Of a DNA stretch of 33,415 nt, positions 8,401 through 17,982 are shown in pieces. The position numbers and the translations under genes were made by a program. The notes under the pieces were generated by a model that worked only from the letters and a program-made list of their open reading frames with translations, was not told the origin of the DNA and searched no databases. Origin of the DNA: Azoarcus sp. (GTDB lineage Bacteria > Pseudomonadota > Gammaproteobacteria > Burkholderiales > Rhodocyclaceae). Each line of letters opens with the position of its first letter. Position 1 is the first letter of the stretch. The stretch spans positions 1-33,415 of the forward strand of contig JAITLI010000032.1 of the NCBI GenBank assembly GCA_031277975.1. The letters run 5' to 3'.

Positions 8401-8701
8401 CGTCGCGGGCGTACAGGAAATCCGCGACCCGGCGCGCGGTGTCGGTGGTCAGGCGCTCGATTTCGTCGCGCGCGTGCGCGTCGAGCGCATTGACGGCATC
8501 GTCGATCGCCATGTCGCCGACTTTCAGAATGGCCCGGTCGGCGGTCTCGACCAGGCCGCCGATTTGTTCTCCGAGATGATTGGCCGTCGCCCGCGTCTGG
8601 CTCCAGGCGATCCAGAGCAGCAGCACCAGCGGCACCACTTTGATCGCAACAAACAGCAGGATCAGACGAACGCGAACGGATAGCTTGAGCCAGAAATCCA
8701 T
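5408..8701 (-). CDS. Membrane GGDEF-EAL protein with degenerate EAL loop
   Basis: This 1097-aa protein belongs to c-di-GMP turnover. Layout: TM helix about 12-33; a large periplasmic sensor region about 34-535 (Cache-like by position, not confirmed); a second TM about 536-556; HAMP about 557-610; coiled coil to 660; GGDEF 663-825; EAL 838-1090. The cyclase looks active (RLGGDEF, 741-747) and carries an RxxD inhibitory site (R734-D737). The EAL domain keeps EVL (E873), N932, E964, E967, D994, K1015, E1050 and Q1070. The DDFGTG-type loop 6 is replaced by DRLVVERSA (994-1002), so hydrolysis is probably lost or weak. I infer a diguanylate cyclase with a c-di-GMP-binding or regulatory EAL part. 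It follows rlpA in the same direction after a 62-base gap. Confidence 0.92.
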   Translation of the reverse strand: MDFWLKLSVRVRLILLFVAIKVVPLVLLLWIAWSQTRATANHLGEQIGGLVETADRAILKVGDMAIDDAVNALDAHARDEIERLTTDTARRVADFLYARDVDILHAATLAPDKAAYRNFVDQRRRNLIRHGKWRLSEDGEDWEPETTPAADDYVAQPGSRDNATSFHYRAPTEFNAESVPLYLEMTFIGRDGKEKLKVTTSPEHSAELKDVSQRRNTYARAETYFADLERLKPGEIYVSEVIGAYVGSQIIGKFTPRAAEERGIAFEPEKHAYAGKENPVGKRFRGIMRWATPVTKNGKITGWVTLALNHDHLMSFTDHIVPSDERYRDINDAFDGNYAFIWDYKGRSIVHPRHHSIVGYDQDGEPYIPWLEDRIYEDWRQSGKSWPEYMQTAPTFVDQLQSRKPARELTERGDVGLDCRWLNFAPQCTGWYNLADQGGSGSFLILWSGLYKLTTTAAIPYYTGRYSPEAAGNKRGFGIVTVGANVDDFHRDANESKERLDGIIKAVNDEMRRHGDAASRMLHDDLAQAASRLTVSTAILIVAVIIIAIWMASFLTKKIGWLDDGFNRYRLGEKDFRFHYKYEDEITSLAGTFNEMAEALNKNVTELEKEILVRTRAEAELRDMRDNLEKIVDVRTRELSETNRQLSEEICIRRAAEEKAQYLAGHDPLTGLANRMLFNEQLQKAVSQSGRSGKHGALLFFDLDQFKQVNDTLGHTVGDMLLGHMGNVLQERVRRMDTAARLGGDEFAVIMNGIDRPEQAAILAQDILDRLRAPVMLAGNKMNINVSIGIATFLSDKKDQDPEEIIKNADMAMYASKTAGGMRYKFFEEKIQEKLFTSIRLEKALRVALDERQFIPYFQPLYCTSTHRVLYLEVLARWMHPEKGMLLPGEFMEAAEHCGVCREIDFHILRMACSHVREWLDEGLFSGRISFNISPRHFEQSGFIARVQAILNAYRVNTQYVAFEISEYTLLRNSTQTVTMIRELREMGIEIVIDRLVVERSALENLFEYPVDAVKIDHFFTSRIGDVKVNSTIAAISVVAHSMGMRLIAEGVENETQWDYFQTLRCNIIQGYKHARPMNAEDTRAYLEQGRGNAPKT

Positions 8702-8744
8702 GGCTTTTCCACCGGCGTAGATTCAGGCTGTCTATTCTGGCCTC

Positions 8745-8756
8745 ATGTCGGGACAT
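8745..8756. promoter_or_regulatory. Small inverted repeat before the GGDEF-EAL gene
   Basis: ATGTC-GG-GACAT lies in the 62-base gap between rlpA and the GGDEF-EAL gene. On the minus strand a TTGGAA-like -35 precedes it and AGAATA follows at about promoter spacing. It could be an operator in a weak internal promoter. Support is weak. Confidence 0.22.
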
Positions 8757-8763
8757 TTCCAAG

Positions 8764-9801
8764 TCATGGATTAGCACGCCAGACGGTAAAAGGTCTCACC
8801 CCGAGCAATTTGCCAATATATCCGGCCGCCGCGCGCGCTTCCGCGAGGGATGCGTAAGGTCCGGCATACAGGCGAAACCGGCCTTCCCCGCCAGCCAGTT
8901 CGAACCGTCCGGGCAGGCCGGCGGCGCGGGCGTAAAGTTCCTCGGCGTTCTCGCGCGAGGCGAAAACGCCCAGTTGCAGGAAAAGCCCTCCGCCGTTTCC
9001 GGCGGCCCGCGCATCCGCATCCGCGTTTTCCTTTTCTTTTCCCGCTTCCGCTGTCATCGCCAGGGCCACCAGATCCGCCAGCGGATCGACATCCCGCCCG
9101 GAATCCATCCTTTCTCCGGTCGCCATTTCCACCTCCGGCGCGGGGGCGGGGGCGGACGGCGATTCCGTTCCCGCCGCGCCGGGGAGAATCTGTTCGATCT
9201 CGACTTCCGCGCTTCCCTTGTTGACGTAGCCGAGTTTCCAGGCCGCCGCATAGGAAAGATCCATGACGCGCCCGTGCAGGAATGGGCCGCGGTCGTTGAT
9301 CCGCACGATCACCGAGCGCCCGCTGGCAAGATCGGTCACCCGCGCGTAGCTCGGAATCGGCAAGGTCGGATGCGCGGCGGTCATCGCGTACATGTCGTAA
9401 GGCTCGCCGCTGGAGGTGGGCAGGCCGTGGAAGCGGCGGCCATACCAGCTTGCTACGCCGCGCTGGCGATATGTTTCCACGCGCGAGCGCGGTACGAAGG
9501 ATTGCCCGAGCACGCGGTAAGGGCGATTGGCGAAAGCATGCGGCGCCTCCACACGCGGCGCGGCATCGGGAAGCGCCGCCAGGTCGGCGGGCGGGTCGTC
9601 TCCCGGGCCGTCGTCCTTGTAATAAGCGCCGCCGCGCCGGACGGGCGCGCTAGGCGCGCCGGGCGCGGCATCCGTCCTGGACAAGGCGGGCCGGGCGGCT
9701 GGACGCCCGTCCGGCCGCGGACGGGACGGTGCGCCGCCGCAGGCCGCCAGCACCGCCGCGACCCAGCACAGGAAAAGCGGGATGCGCCGCCCGCCGCTCA
9801 T
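8764..9801 (-). CDS. rlpA: Septal ring lytic transglycosylase RlpA (lipoprotein)
   Basis: This is an outer-membrane lipoprotein that cleaves denuded glycan strands and binds the septum. The signal peptide ends in a lipobox LAAC (C21). A Pro/Ala/Arg-rich linker follows, then the RlpA double-psi beta-barrel (about 110-195: GVASWYG, TSSGEPYDMYAMTAAH, VIVRINDRGPF). After a second low-complexity linker comes a C-terminal SPOR domain (about 265-343: LFLQLGVFASRENAEELYAR, RLYAGPY). The 345-aa length is typical. Its ATG overlaps the rodA stop as ATGA (9798-9801). rodA-rlpA linkage is common in proteobacteria. Confidence 0.95.
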   Translation of the reverse strand: MSGGRRIPLFLCWVAAVLAACGGAPSRPRPDGRPAARPALSRTDAAPGAPSAPVRRGGAYYKDDGPGDDPPADLAALPDAAPRVEAPHAFANRPYRVLGQSFVPRSRVETYRQRGVASWYGRRFHGLPTSSGEPYDMYAMTAAHPTLPIPSYARVTDLASGRSVIVRINDRGPFLHGRVMDLSYAAAWKLGYVNKGSAEVEIEQILPGAAGTESPSAPAPAPEVEMATGERMDSGRDVDPLADLVALAMTAEAGKEKENADADARAAGNGGGLFLQLGVFASRENAEELYARAAGLPGRFELAGGEGRFRLYAGPYASLAEARAAAGYIGKLLGVRPFTVWRANP

Positions 9802-10949
9802 TCGCGCTCCGCTCGCCGGCTGTTGTGAATACTCATCAGGATACCGACGCCCAGGCTCAGGGTCACGAGCGCGGTGCCGCCATAGCTGACGAAGGGCAAG
9901 GGCACCCCCACGACCGGCAAGATGCCGCTCACCATGCCCACGTTCACGAAGACATAGGTGAAAAAAATCATCGTCATCGCTCCGGCCAGGAGTCGCGTGC
10001 CCAGGGTCGTCGCCATGGCGGCAATGTAGAAACCGCGCAGGAGCAGCACCGCGTAAAGGACCAGCAGCGCCAGCGCGCCGGCGAAACCGAATTCTTCGGA
10101 AAGTACGGCGAAAATGAAGTCGGTATGGTGTTCCGGCAGGAAGTCCAAGTGTGTCTGCGTCCCCTGCATCCAGCCTTTGCCGGTGAGGCCGCCCGAGCCG
10201 ATGGCGATGGTCGACTGGATGGTGTGGAAGCCGTCGCCGAGCGGGTCGAGGTAGGGGTCACGCAAAGTGCACACACGTTGTTTCTGGTAATCGCGCATGA
10301 TGGGCCGCCAGCTCACGTCGGGCTGGCACATGGAATCGCCGAAAGCGACGAAGATGGCAATGCCCACGATGCCGGTCATGATCGCCGGTACGATCAGTTT
10401 CCACGACAATCCGGCGAAAAAACACACATAGATTCCCGCCGCCGCCACCAACACGCTGGTACCCATGTCGGGCTGCCTGGCGATCATGCCCACCGGCACG
10501 GCCAGCAGCAGGATGGCGGCGAAGAATTCCCGCCAGCCGATATGCCCCTCGCGCTTCTGAAAAAACCACGCCAGCATCATCGGCATGGCGATTTTCATCA
10601 GTTCCGAAGGCTGGATGCGGGTCACGCCGATGTCGAGCCAGCGTTGCCCCCCCTTGGCGGAAACGCCGAAAAGCATGACCATCACCAGCAGGGCAACCCC
10701 GGCGACATAGAGTACCGGCGCCAGGGACAACAGGCGCTGCGCCGGGATGAAGGCCACGATCCACACCCCCGCCAGCGCCAGAGAGATGTGCAGGAGCTGG
10801 GAGCCGAGGCGCTCGGGCGAGGCACTGGCCATGACGACCACCGCATACGCCATCAGGAGCACGAGCACCAGCGCCAGCGCCGGGTCGATCGGCCGCGCCA
10901 GCGCTCGCGCCAGCCGCGACAGAGGATGTTCGCGCAGCGCGGCGATCAT
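9798..10949 (-). CDS. rodA: Peptidoglycan glycosyltransferase RodA
   Basis: This SEDS-family polytopic membrane enzyme polymerises lipid II during cell elongation, working with PBP2. It is 383 aa with about ten hydrophobic helices. SEDS signatures include GGQRWLDIGVTRIQPSELMK, a DMGTS loop, an IAIGSGGLTGKGW segment, and the C-terminal VGVPLPFVSYGGTALV. The start ATG at 10949 overlaps the mrdA stop as ATGA; the longer upstream frame would only read through the 3' end of mrdA. mrdA-rodA-rlpA are therefore a coupled set in which synthase and transpeptidase are made together. Confidence 0.97.
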   Translation of the reverse strand: MIAALREHPLSRLARALARPIDPALALVLVLLMAYAVVVMASASPERLGSQLLHISLALAGVWIVAFIPAQRLLSLAPVLYVAGVALLVMVMLFGVSAKGGQRWLDIGVTRIQPSELMKIAMPMMLAWFFQKREGHIGWREFFAAILLLAVPVGMIARQPDMGTSVLVAAAGIYVCFFAGLSWKLIVPAIMTGIVGIAIFVAFGDSMCQPDVSWRPIMRDYQKQRVCTLRDPYLDPLGDGFHTIQSTIAIGSGGLTGKGWMQGTQTHLDFLPEHHTDFIFAVLSEEFGFAGALALLVLYAVLLLRGFYIAAMATTLGTRLLAGAMTMIFFTYVFVNVGMVSGILPVVGVPLPFVSYGGTALVTLSLGVGILMSIHNSRRAERE

Positions 10950-12913
10950 TCGATCCGCTCCCCGGCGCGGACGCTTTCCCCGGCTTCGGCGCTGTCCCTT
11001 TCGGCCTCGGCGCTGTCCTCGTCCTCGATGTCTGCGGGCGCGCGGGCGCGCTTGTCGAGCAGGAAGAAGTCGATCACCTGCCGCGCGATCGGCGCCGCCG
11101 CCGCCGCCCCCCAGCCGCCGTTTTCCACGAACACCGCGAGCGCGATCTTCGGCGCTTCTGCCGGGGCGTAAGCGATGAACCAAGAGTGATCGCACAGGCG
11201 CGGGTTGGTCTTGCAGGTTTCACCGTATCTTTGCCCGCTCTTGAGCGCGAGCACCTGCGCCGTGCCGGTCTTGCCCCCGGCGCGGTAAGGCGCGCCGGCA
11301 AAGGCGCGCGCGCCGGTGCCGAAGCGGGTGACGTCTTCCATCGCCTTGCGCACCGCGGCGAAGTGCTCGGGCTTGATGGGAATCTCCCTGACGAGTTCGG
11401 GCGATTGCACGTACCGTTGCCCCTTGTCGTCGATGATCGCGCGCACGACGCGCGGACGCATCAGCTTGCCGCCATTGGCCACCGCCGCCAGCGCGTTCGC
11501 CATCTGGATGGGCGTATAGGCGTTGTAGCCCTGTCCGATCCCCACCGAGATCGTTTCGCCGGCATACCATTTCTGCTGTTCCCGGGTCTTGAAGGTCTTG
11601 CGTTTCCATTCCGGCGACGGCAGGATGCCCTCGCCCTCGCCGGGCAGATCCACGCCGGTGCGCGCGCCGAGGCCGAACCAGGCCATGGAAGCGGCAATGG
11701 CGTCGATTCCCAAGTCGTTGGCCAGCACATAGTAATACGTGTTGCACGACACGACGATGGATTTGTGCAGATTGACCATGCCGTGGCCGCCCTTCTTGTC
11801 GTCCTTGAAAAAGTGATTGCCGAACCAGAAACCGCCGGGATCGGGGTAGAGTCTCTCGACGGTGCGCTTGCCGGCGGCCAGTCCCGCCAGCGCCATGAAG
11901 GGCTTGAAGGTCGAACCGGGCGGATAGGCGCTGTTGATGGCGCGGTTGAGCAAGGGCTTGTCGGGCGAATCGTTGAGCATCCGCCAGTCCGGGCGGGAGA
12001 TGCCATCGACGAACAGATTGGGGTCGAACGTCGGCATCGACACCAACGCGAGCACTTCGCCGCTCGCCGGTTCGATCGCCACCAGCGCGCCGCGCCGTTC
12101 GCCAAAAGCAGCCTCGGCGACTTTCTGCAATTCGATGTCGATGGACAGCTCGACACTGTTGCCCGACACCGAGGGCTTGTTCGACAGACTGCGCACCGCG
12201 TACCCGCCGGCGGTCTTCTCGATCTGTTCGGCGCCGGTGATGCCATGCAGATCGGCCTCGTAGACCGCTTCCACGCCGGTCTTGCCGATATTCTTGCTGC
12301 CGCGGTAGTTGGCGGCCTCGCCCTTCTCCTCGATATGTTCGACATCTTTTTCGCTGATGCGGCTGATATAGCCGATGAGGTGCGAGGCCAGCTTGCCATG
12401 CGGATAGTCGCGGAACAGCCGCGCCTGCACCTCGACGTTGGGAAAGCGGTAACGCTGGCCGATGAAGCGCGCCATTTCCTCATCGCTCAGGCGGGTACGG
12501 ATCGGCGCGCTGCGGTGGCGGCGGTTTTCGACGAGGAAGGTGTCGAAACGCTGCCGGTCCCTGGATTCTATGGCAATGATCGAGGCGAGCGCATCGATCG
12601 TCTCGTTCTGCTTTTTCCTGCTCTGCTTGCCGTCGATTTCCAGCGTATAGGCGATGAAATTGCGCGCCAGCATGACGCCATTGCGGTCGATGATGTCGCC
12701 GCGATGCGGTACGAGCGGCAACAGGGCGGTGCGGTTGCCCTCGGACTTGCTGTAGAAATGATCGTGGCGCACGACTTGCAGGATATAGAGCCACGCCGCC
12801 AGCAGGAGGCAGCAGGCGAAGGCGAACACGCAGGCCACGAACACGCGCACGCGGAAGCTCTGCACGTCGTCTTCGTCGGGCGCGTAGAAGGTCTTTACTC
12901 CGCCATTATTCAT
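10946..12913 (-). CDS. mrdA: Penicillin-binding protein 2 (elongasome transpeptidase)
   Basis: This is the class B PBP that cross-links peptidoglycan in the lateral wall, partner of RodA and MreC. It is 655 aa: a short cytosolic tail, one TM helix (about 24-46), a pedestal region with the HRGDIIDRNG motif, and a C-terminal transpeptidase domain. The active-site motifs are intact: STFK (S334-K337), SCN (S389-N391) and KTG (548-550). The GGGWGAAAAAPIA stretch and an acidic tail end the protein. The ATG at 12913 is preceded by GGCGGA, and it starts 9 bases after mreD. Confidence 0.97.
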   Translation of the reverse strand: MNNGGVKTFYAPDEDDVQSFRVRVFVACVFAFACCLLLAAWLYILQVVRHDHFYSKSEGNRTALLPLVPHRGDIIDRNGVMLARNFIAYTLEIDGKQSRKKQNETIDALASIIAIESRDRQRFDTFLVENRRHRSAPIRTRLSDEEMARFIGQRYRFPNVEVQARLFRDYPHGKLASHLIGYISRISEKDVEHIEEKGEAANYRGSKNIGKTGVEAVYEADLHGITGAEQIEKTAGGYAVRSLSNKPSVSGNSVELSIDIELQKVAEAAFGERRGALVAIEPASGEVLALVSMPTFDPNLFVDGISRPDWRMLNDSPDKPLLNRAINSAYPPGSTFKPFMALAGLAAGKRTVERLYPDPGGFWFGNHFFKDDKKGGHGMVNLHKSIVVSCNTYYYVLANDLGIDAIAASMAWFGLGARTGVDLPGEGEGILPSPEWKRKTFKTREQQKWYAGETISVGIGQGYNAYTPIQMANALAAVANGGKLMRPRVVRAIIDDKGQRYVQSPELVREIPIKPEHFAAVRKAMEDVTRFGTGARAFAGAPYRAGGKTGTAQVLALKSGQRYGETCKTNPRLCDHSWFIAYAPAEAPKIALAVFVENGGWGAAAAAPIARQVIDFFLLDKRARAPADIEDEDSAEAERDSAEAGESVRAGERIE

Positions 12914-12922
12914 TCCGCCATC

Positions 12923-13444
12923 TCAGATCGGCCTGTTCTCATCGCGGTCGACCGGCTGGAGCTGCTGCGGCAGCAGGTAATCCAGCGGCAGCCACAGGAT
13001 TGCTCCGGTGGCGCTGGACAGGAAATACCACCAGCCGGGGAATTCGTCTCCGGCGACGACCCGCACCGCGACCATCAACCCTTGCGCCGCCAGCAGTATC
13101 GGCAATACATGCAATGCCTGCACCAGTACGGGAAACCACATGACCCGCCGCGCCAGCCCGTTGGACAGGAAAGCGAGGACCACGTAGGCCAGCGCGTGCT
13201 GGCCCATCGCCGCCCCCTGGCCAATATCGACCAGCACGCCGAAAAAGAACCCGGTTCCCATGCCGACGCGCGCGGGTTCGCGGATGCTCCAGAACGCCAG
13301 CGCCAGCGCCATCCAGTCGGGCACGCCCGGCAGCGCGCCCGTGGGAACGTAATCCAGGCCGAGGGCGACGCAAAGACTCAAATATACGAGCCACGCCTTC
13401 GCCGGTTGCTGGATGCGGTTGGAATGGTTGGTGAATTGTTGCAT
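12923..13444 (-). CDS. mreD: Rod shape-determining protein MreD
   Basis: This is a small polytopic inner-membrane component of the elongasome. It is 173 aa, with about five or six hydrophobic segments. The PDWMALALAFWSIREP and GFFFGVLVDIGQGAAMGQHAL stretches are characteristic of MreD. I chose the ATG at 13444, which has GGACAGG upstream and gives the family length. A longer in-frame extension upstream overlaps the end of mreC in another frame and has the Arg-rich composition of a shadow frame. It lies between mreC and mrdA in the usual order. Confidence 0.94.
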   Translation of the reverse strand: MQQFTNHSNRIQQPAKAWLVYLSLCVALGLDYVPTGALPGVPDWMALALAFWSIREPARVGMGTGFFFGVLVDIGQGAAMGQHALAYVVLAFLSNGLARRVMWFPVLVQALHVLPILLAAQGLMVAVRVVAGDEFPGWWYFLSSATGAILWLPLDYLLPQQLQPVDRDENRPI

Positions 13445-13481
13445 GACCTGTCCGCTATTTCTTTTCGGTTTCCGTCTCGCT

Positions 13482-14492
13482 CTAGCTGTTTTCCGCTCCG
13501 CGCCTGCGGGTTTCCGCCCCGCTTTTCCTGGTTCCCGTCCCGCTTTTTCCCACGCCCGCCTCGTTCTTCCCGATTTTCGCCCTGCCCTTTCCGGCGCCCG
13601 CTTCGCTCCGCGCCGCTGGCGGAGCTTCGCTATCCGGCTTCGGCGGCGGCGGCGGCAATTCCGCGCGCCCCAGCACCAGCACGCGGGCGCTGCGCTCGAC
13701 GCCGCCCAACGGTCGACAGGCGACGCGGGCAAACGCATCGGTGTCGCGCTCGACGTTCTCGACCACGGCCACGGGCAGGCCGGGCACGAACATGCCATCA
13801 AGCCCCGAGGTCAACAAGCGGTCGCCAACCCGAATGTCGGCATTGGCGAGCACGAACCGCACTTCGAGTCCGCCGCGCCCGGTACCGAACACGACCCCGC
13901 GCAGGCCATTGCGCTCGACTTGCACCGGGACAGCCTGATTGCGGTCGGTGACGAGCGTGACCTCGGACTGGATCGGATATACCCGCGTCACCTGTCCGAG
14001 CACGCCATCGGCATCGATCACCGCCTGTCCGGCCTCCACGCTCCCGCGCGCGCCGCGATCAAGAATGACCTTGCGGGAAAACGGATCGGGCGCGTTGTAG
14101 AGCACCTCGGCGGCGACACTGCGCGTGCGCACGCGCTTGGCCATGTCGAGCAGGGCGCGCAGTTGCGCGTTTTCCTGTTCGAGTTGCTCGAAGCGCAAGC
14201 GCTGCTCGGCGACATCGAGTTGCCGGCGGCGCAGATCGGCGTTCTCGATCTGCACTTTCGCCAGCGTGGCGAAATACACCGAAGCGTCGCGCGCTGCCAT
14301 GACCGGCTCGGAAGAGATCCGTTGCAAGGGATAGGTCACCACCGACAAGACTTGGCGCAGGGTTTCGAGATAACGGAAATGCATGTCGGCCACCAGCATC
14401 GCCAAGCAGATCGTGACGAACAGCAACAGGCGCGAGCGCACTTTGGTGCCACGCTTGAAAACCGGGAGCGTTTGAAAATCGGCGGAAGGCAT
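13482..14492 (-). CDS. mreC: Rod shape-determining protein MreC
   Basis: This is a bitopic inner-membrane scaffold that links MreB to PBP2 and RodA. It is 336 aa from the ATG at 14492, chosen for the GGGGA site 7 bases upstream; a TTG at 14510 would add six residues. Layout: short cytosolic part, one TM (about 18-36), coiled coil (about 70-115), then the beta-barrel domain (DPFSRKVILDRG, GVLGQVTRVYPIQSEVTLVTD, VRFVLANADIRVGDRLLTSG). The last roughly 70 residues are an unusual low-complexity tail rich in Gly, Lys, Arg, Ala and Glu, with repeated GxGKSGxxTRKSG-like units. Its role is unknown. Confidence 0.96.
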   Translation of the reverse strand: MPSADFQTLPVFKRGTKVRSRLLLFVTICLAMLVADMHFRYLETLRQVLSVVTYPLQRISSEPVMAARDASVYFATLAKVQIENADLRRRQLDVAEQRLRFEQLEQENAQLRALLDMAKRVRTRSVAAEVLYNAPDPFSRKVILDRGARGSVEAGQAVIDADGVLGQVTRVYPIQSEVTLVTDRNQAVPVQVERNGLRGVVFGTGRGGLEVRFVLANADIRVGDRLLTSGLDGMFVPGLPVAVVENVERDTDAFARVACRPLGGVERSARVLVLGRAELPPPPPKPDSEAPPAARSEAGAGKGRAKIGKNEAGVGKSGTGTRKSGAETRRRGAENS

Positions 14493-14558
14493 CCAGCGGT
14501 CCCCGGGCAATGGCGCGCGCGAGACGCGCCATGAATGCTAGCGTTTGTCGATGAGAAC

Positions 14559-16009
<1,451 letters not shown>

Positions 16010-16060
16010 CCGGATAGCCGCTGTTTTTTGCCCCAATTCACCCGTTTTCTCCGCCGCTCC

Positions 16061-17554
16061 ATGAACAATGCGCCACTTTTCGACGCGCCCATTGCCGTCC
16101 TGCGTCACGCACTGGACACAAAAGCCATTTCCAGCGTCGAACTCGCCACGCTTTTCCTCGACCGCATCGAAGCGCTTGATCCCGCGCTCAACGCCTTCAT
16201 CACCGTCGAACACGAACGGACGCTCGCCGAAGCGCGCGCCGCCGACACGCGCATCGCCAGGAACGAGGCCGGGCCGCTCACCGGCATCCCGCTCGCCCAC
16301 AAGGATGTGTTCTGCACCGAGGGTATGCTCACCACCTGCGCCTCGAAAATGCTGGCCAATTTCGCCGCCCCCTACGATGCGCATGTCGTCGCCCTGCTGA
16401 AAAGAGCCGGAGCGGTGAGCCTGGGCAAGACCAATATGGACGAATTCGCCATGGGGTCGTCGAGCGAGACATCGTATTTCGGCCCGGCCCGAAACCCGTG
16501 GAAAACCGGCCATGTGCCCGGCGGCTCCTCGGGCGGTTCGGCGGCGGCGGTCGCGGCGCGGCTCGCGCCGATCGCCACCGGTACCGACACCGGCGGCTCC
16601 GTGCGCCAGCCCGCCTCCTTCTGCGGCGTCACCGGCATCAAGCCGACCTACGGACTCGTGAGCCGCTACGGCCTCATCGCCTACGCCTCCTCGCTCGACC
16701 AGGGCGGCGCTTTCGGCGCCTCCGCCGAAGACTGCGCGCTGCTGCTCGCGGGCATGACCGGGTTCGATGCGCGCGACTCGACCAGTCTCGACCGTCCGCC
16801 CGAAGATTACGCCGCCGCGCTTGCCGTGCCGCCCGCCGACGCCGCCAGGCCGCTCGCCGGACTTGTCATCGGCTTGCCGCGCGAATTCTTCGGCGACGGC
16901 ATGAGCGGCGATATCCGCGCCGCCGTCGACGCGGCACTGGTGCAATACCGCACTCTGGGCGCGATGACCCGCGAAGTGGATCTCCCCAACGCCAGGCTGG
17001 CGATTCCCGCCTACTACGTCATTGCCATGGCCGAGGCGTCGAGCAACCTTTCCCGCTTCGACGGCGTGCGCTACGGCCATCGCGCCGCCGAATTCGCCGA
17101 CCTCGCCGACATGTACTGCAAAAGCCGCGGCGAAGGTTTCGGCGCGGAAGTCCAGCGCCGCATCCTGATCGGCACTTACGTCCTGTCGCACGGTTATTAC
17201 GACGCTTATTACCTGCAAGCGCAAAAACTGCGCCGCCTGATTGCCGGGGACTTCCGCCGCGCCCTTGGCGAATGCGACCTGATCGCCAGTCCTGCCTCTC
17301 CGGTAACAGCCTGGCCGTTGGGCGCGATGCGCAACGATCCCGTGCAGATGTATCTCGCCGACATCTACACCACGCCGGTCAACCTCGCCGGCCTGCCGGG
17401 CATCTCCCATCCCTGCGGCTTCGACGCCAGCGGACTGCCGGTCGGGCTGCAACTGATCGGCGACTATTTTTCCGAAACACGCCTGCTCACCGCCGCGCAC
17501 CGCTTCCAGCAGGCCACCGACTGGCATCTGCGCCGCCCGGCGCTTGCAGCCTGA
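16061..17554 (+). CDS. gatA: Asp-tRNA(Asn)/Glu-tRNA(Gln) amidotransferase subunit A
   Basis: This amidase subunit releases ammonia from glutamine for the GatB kinase site. It is 497 aa from the ATG at 16061; a TTG at 16028 could add 11 residues, and neither has a strong ribosome site. The amidase-signature catalytic triad is present: K81 (LAHKDVF), cis-Ser S156 (GGSSGGS) and the nucleophile S180 ([12 protein letters not shown]). The C-terminal [14 protein letters not shown] and [13 protein letters not shown] segments complete the family pattern. An intrinsic terminator follows 30 bases later. gatB, usually next in betaproteobacteria, is absent from this window. Confidence 0.97.
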   Translation: MNNAPLFDAPIAVLRHALDTKAISSVELATLFLDRIEALDPALNAFITVEHERTLAEARAADTRIARNEAGPLTGIPLAHKDVFCTEGMLTTCASKMLANFAAPYDAHVVALLKRAGAVSLGKTNMDEFAMGSSSETSYFGPARNPWKTGHVPGGSSGGSAAAVAARLAPIATGTDTGGSVRQPASFCGVTGIKPTYGLVSRYGLIAYASSLDQGGAFGASAEDCALLLAGMTGFDARDSTSLDRPPEDYAAALAVPPADAARPLAGLVIGLPREFFGDGMSGDIRAAVDAALVQYRTLGAMTREVDLPNARLAIPAYYVIAMAEASSNLSRFDGVRYGHRAAEFADLADMYCKSRGEGFGAEVQRRILIGTYVLSHGYYDAYYLQAQKLRRLIAGDFRRALGECDLIASPASPVTAWPLGAMRNDPVQMYLADIYTTPVNLAGLPGISHPCGFDASGLPVGLQLIGDYFSETRLLTAAHRFQQATDWHLRRPALAA

Positions 17555-17584
17555 TACACGGACGCGAGATCAAGAACAAATTCA

Positions 17585-17614
17585 ATCGGGCGCTTTCGCG
17601 CCCGATCGTTTTTT
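17585..17614 (+). terminator. Intrinsic terminator after gatA
   Basis: A perfect 9-bp stem ATCGGGCGC / GCGCCCGAT (17585-17593 and 17598-17606) with a TTTC loop is followed by CGTTTTTTCC. It ends the gatC-gatA transcript, so no downstream gatB is expected on this mRNA. Confidence 0.85.
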
Positions 17615-17886
17615 CCGCTCCCTGATCCCCGATCAGCGCCCCGGCCCGGACTTTTCGCACCATCCCGTTCGATAGAATCCGCCCTGTCCGGTGTGCGGCG
17701 ATACAAAAAAAGTCTCCTGAGTATTTTTCCCGGTCGTAAAAAGTATATCCGCCCTACAATAATTCCCGCTCCGGCATCTCCCCGATCATCGTTACTTGCT
17801 GCTTGAGCGAGTTTCCGTTCCTCGCCGCGAGGCGCATATACAACAAATGAATGAAGCACCATGCCCAAATAGGGACTTTCCGCAAG
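17615..17886. other. AT-richer upstream region of the PilJ-CheA operon
   Basis: I see no gene here apart from tiny chance frames. The base composition drops compared with gatA. TACAAT near 17754 and TATATC near 17744 are possible -10 boxes, but no -35 at good spacing was found. It should hold the promoter of the kinase/receiver/CheX operon. Confidence 0.4.
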
Positions 17887-17982
17887 ATGGCAATTATTCT
17901 CGTGTCCACACGCTTTAGAGAAGATAGAGTAATGCCGCTGTCTATGCAATTAGGGGCCATTCTCTTATACGAGGTCATCTGA
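17887..17982 (+). CDS. Candidate 31-aa leader ORF before the PilJ-CheA kinase
   Basis: An ATG at 17887 opens 31 codons with a hydrophobic part (LGAILLYEVI). Its TGA overlaps the kinase ATG (TGATG at 17980-17984), an arrangement that often couples translation. Its own ribosome site is poor, and it may be chance. Confidence 0.25.
   Translation: MAIILVSTRFREDRVMPLSMQLGAILLYEVI

Noticed and set aside
11186-13951. 921-codon plus-strand open frame
   Set aside because: It lies opposite mrdA, mreD and the end of mreC, all with clear motifs. Its composition and lack of domains fit a high-GC shadow frame.
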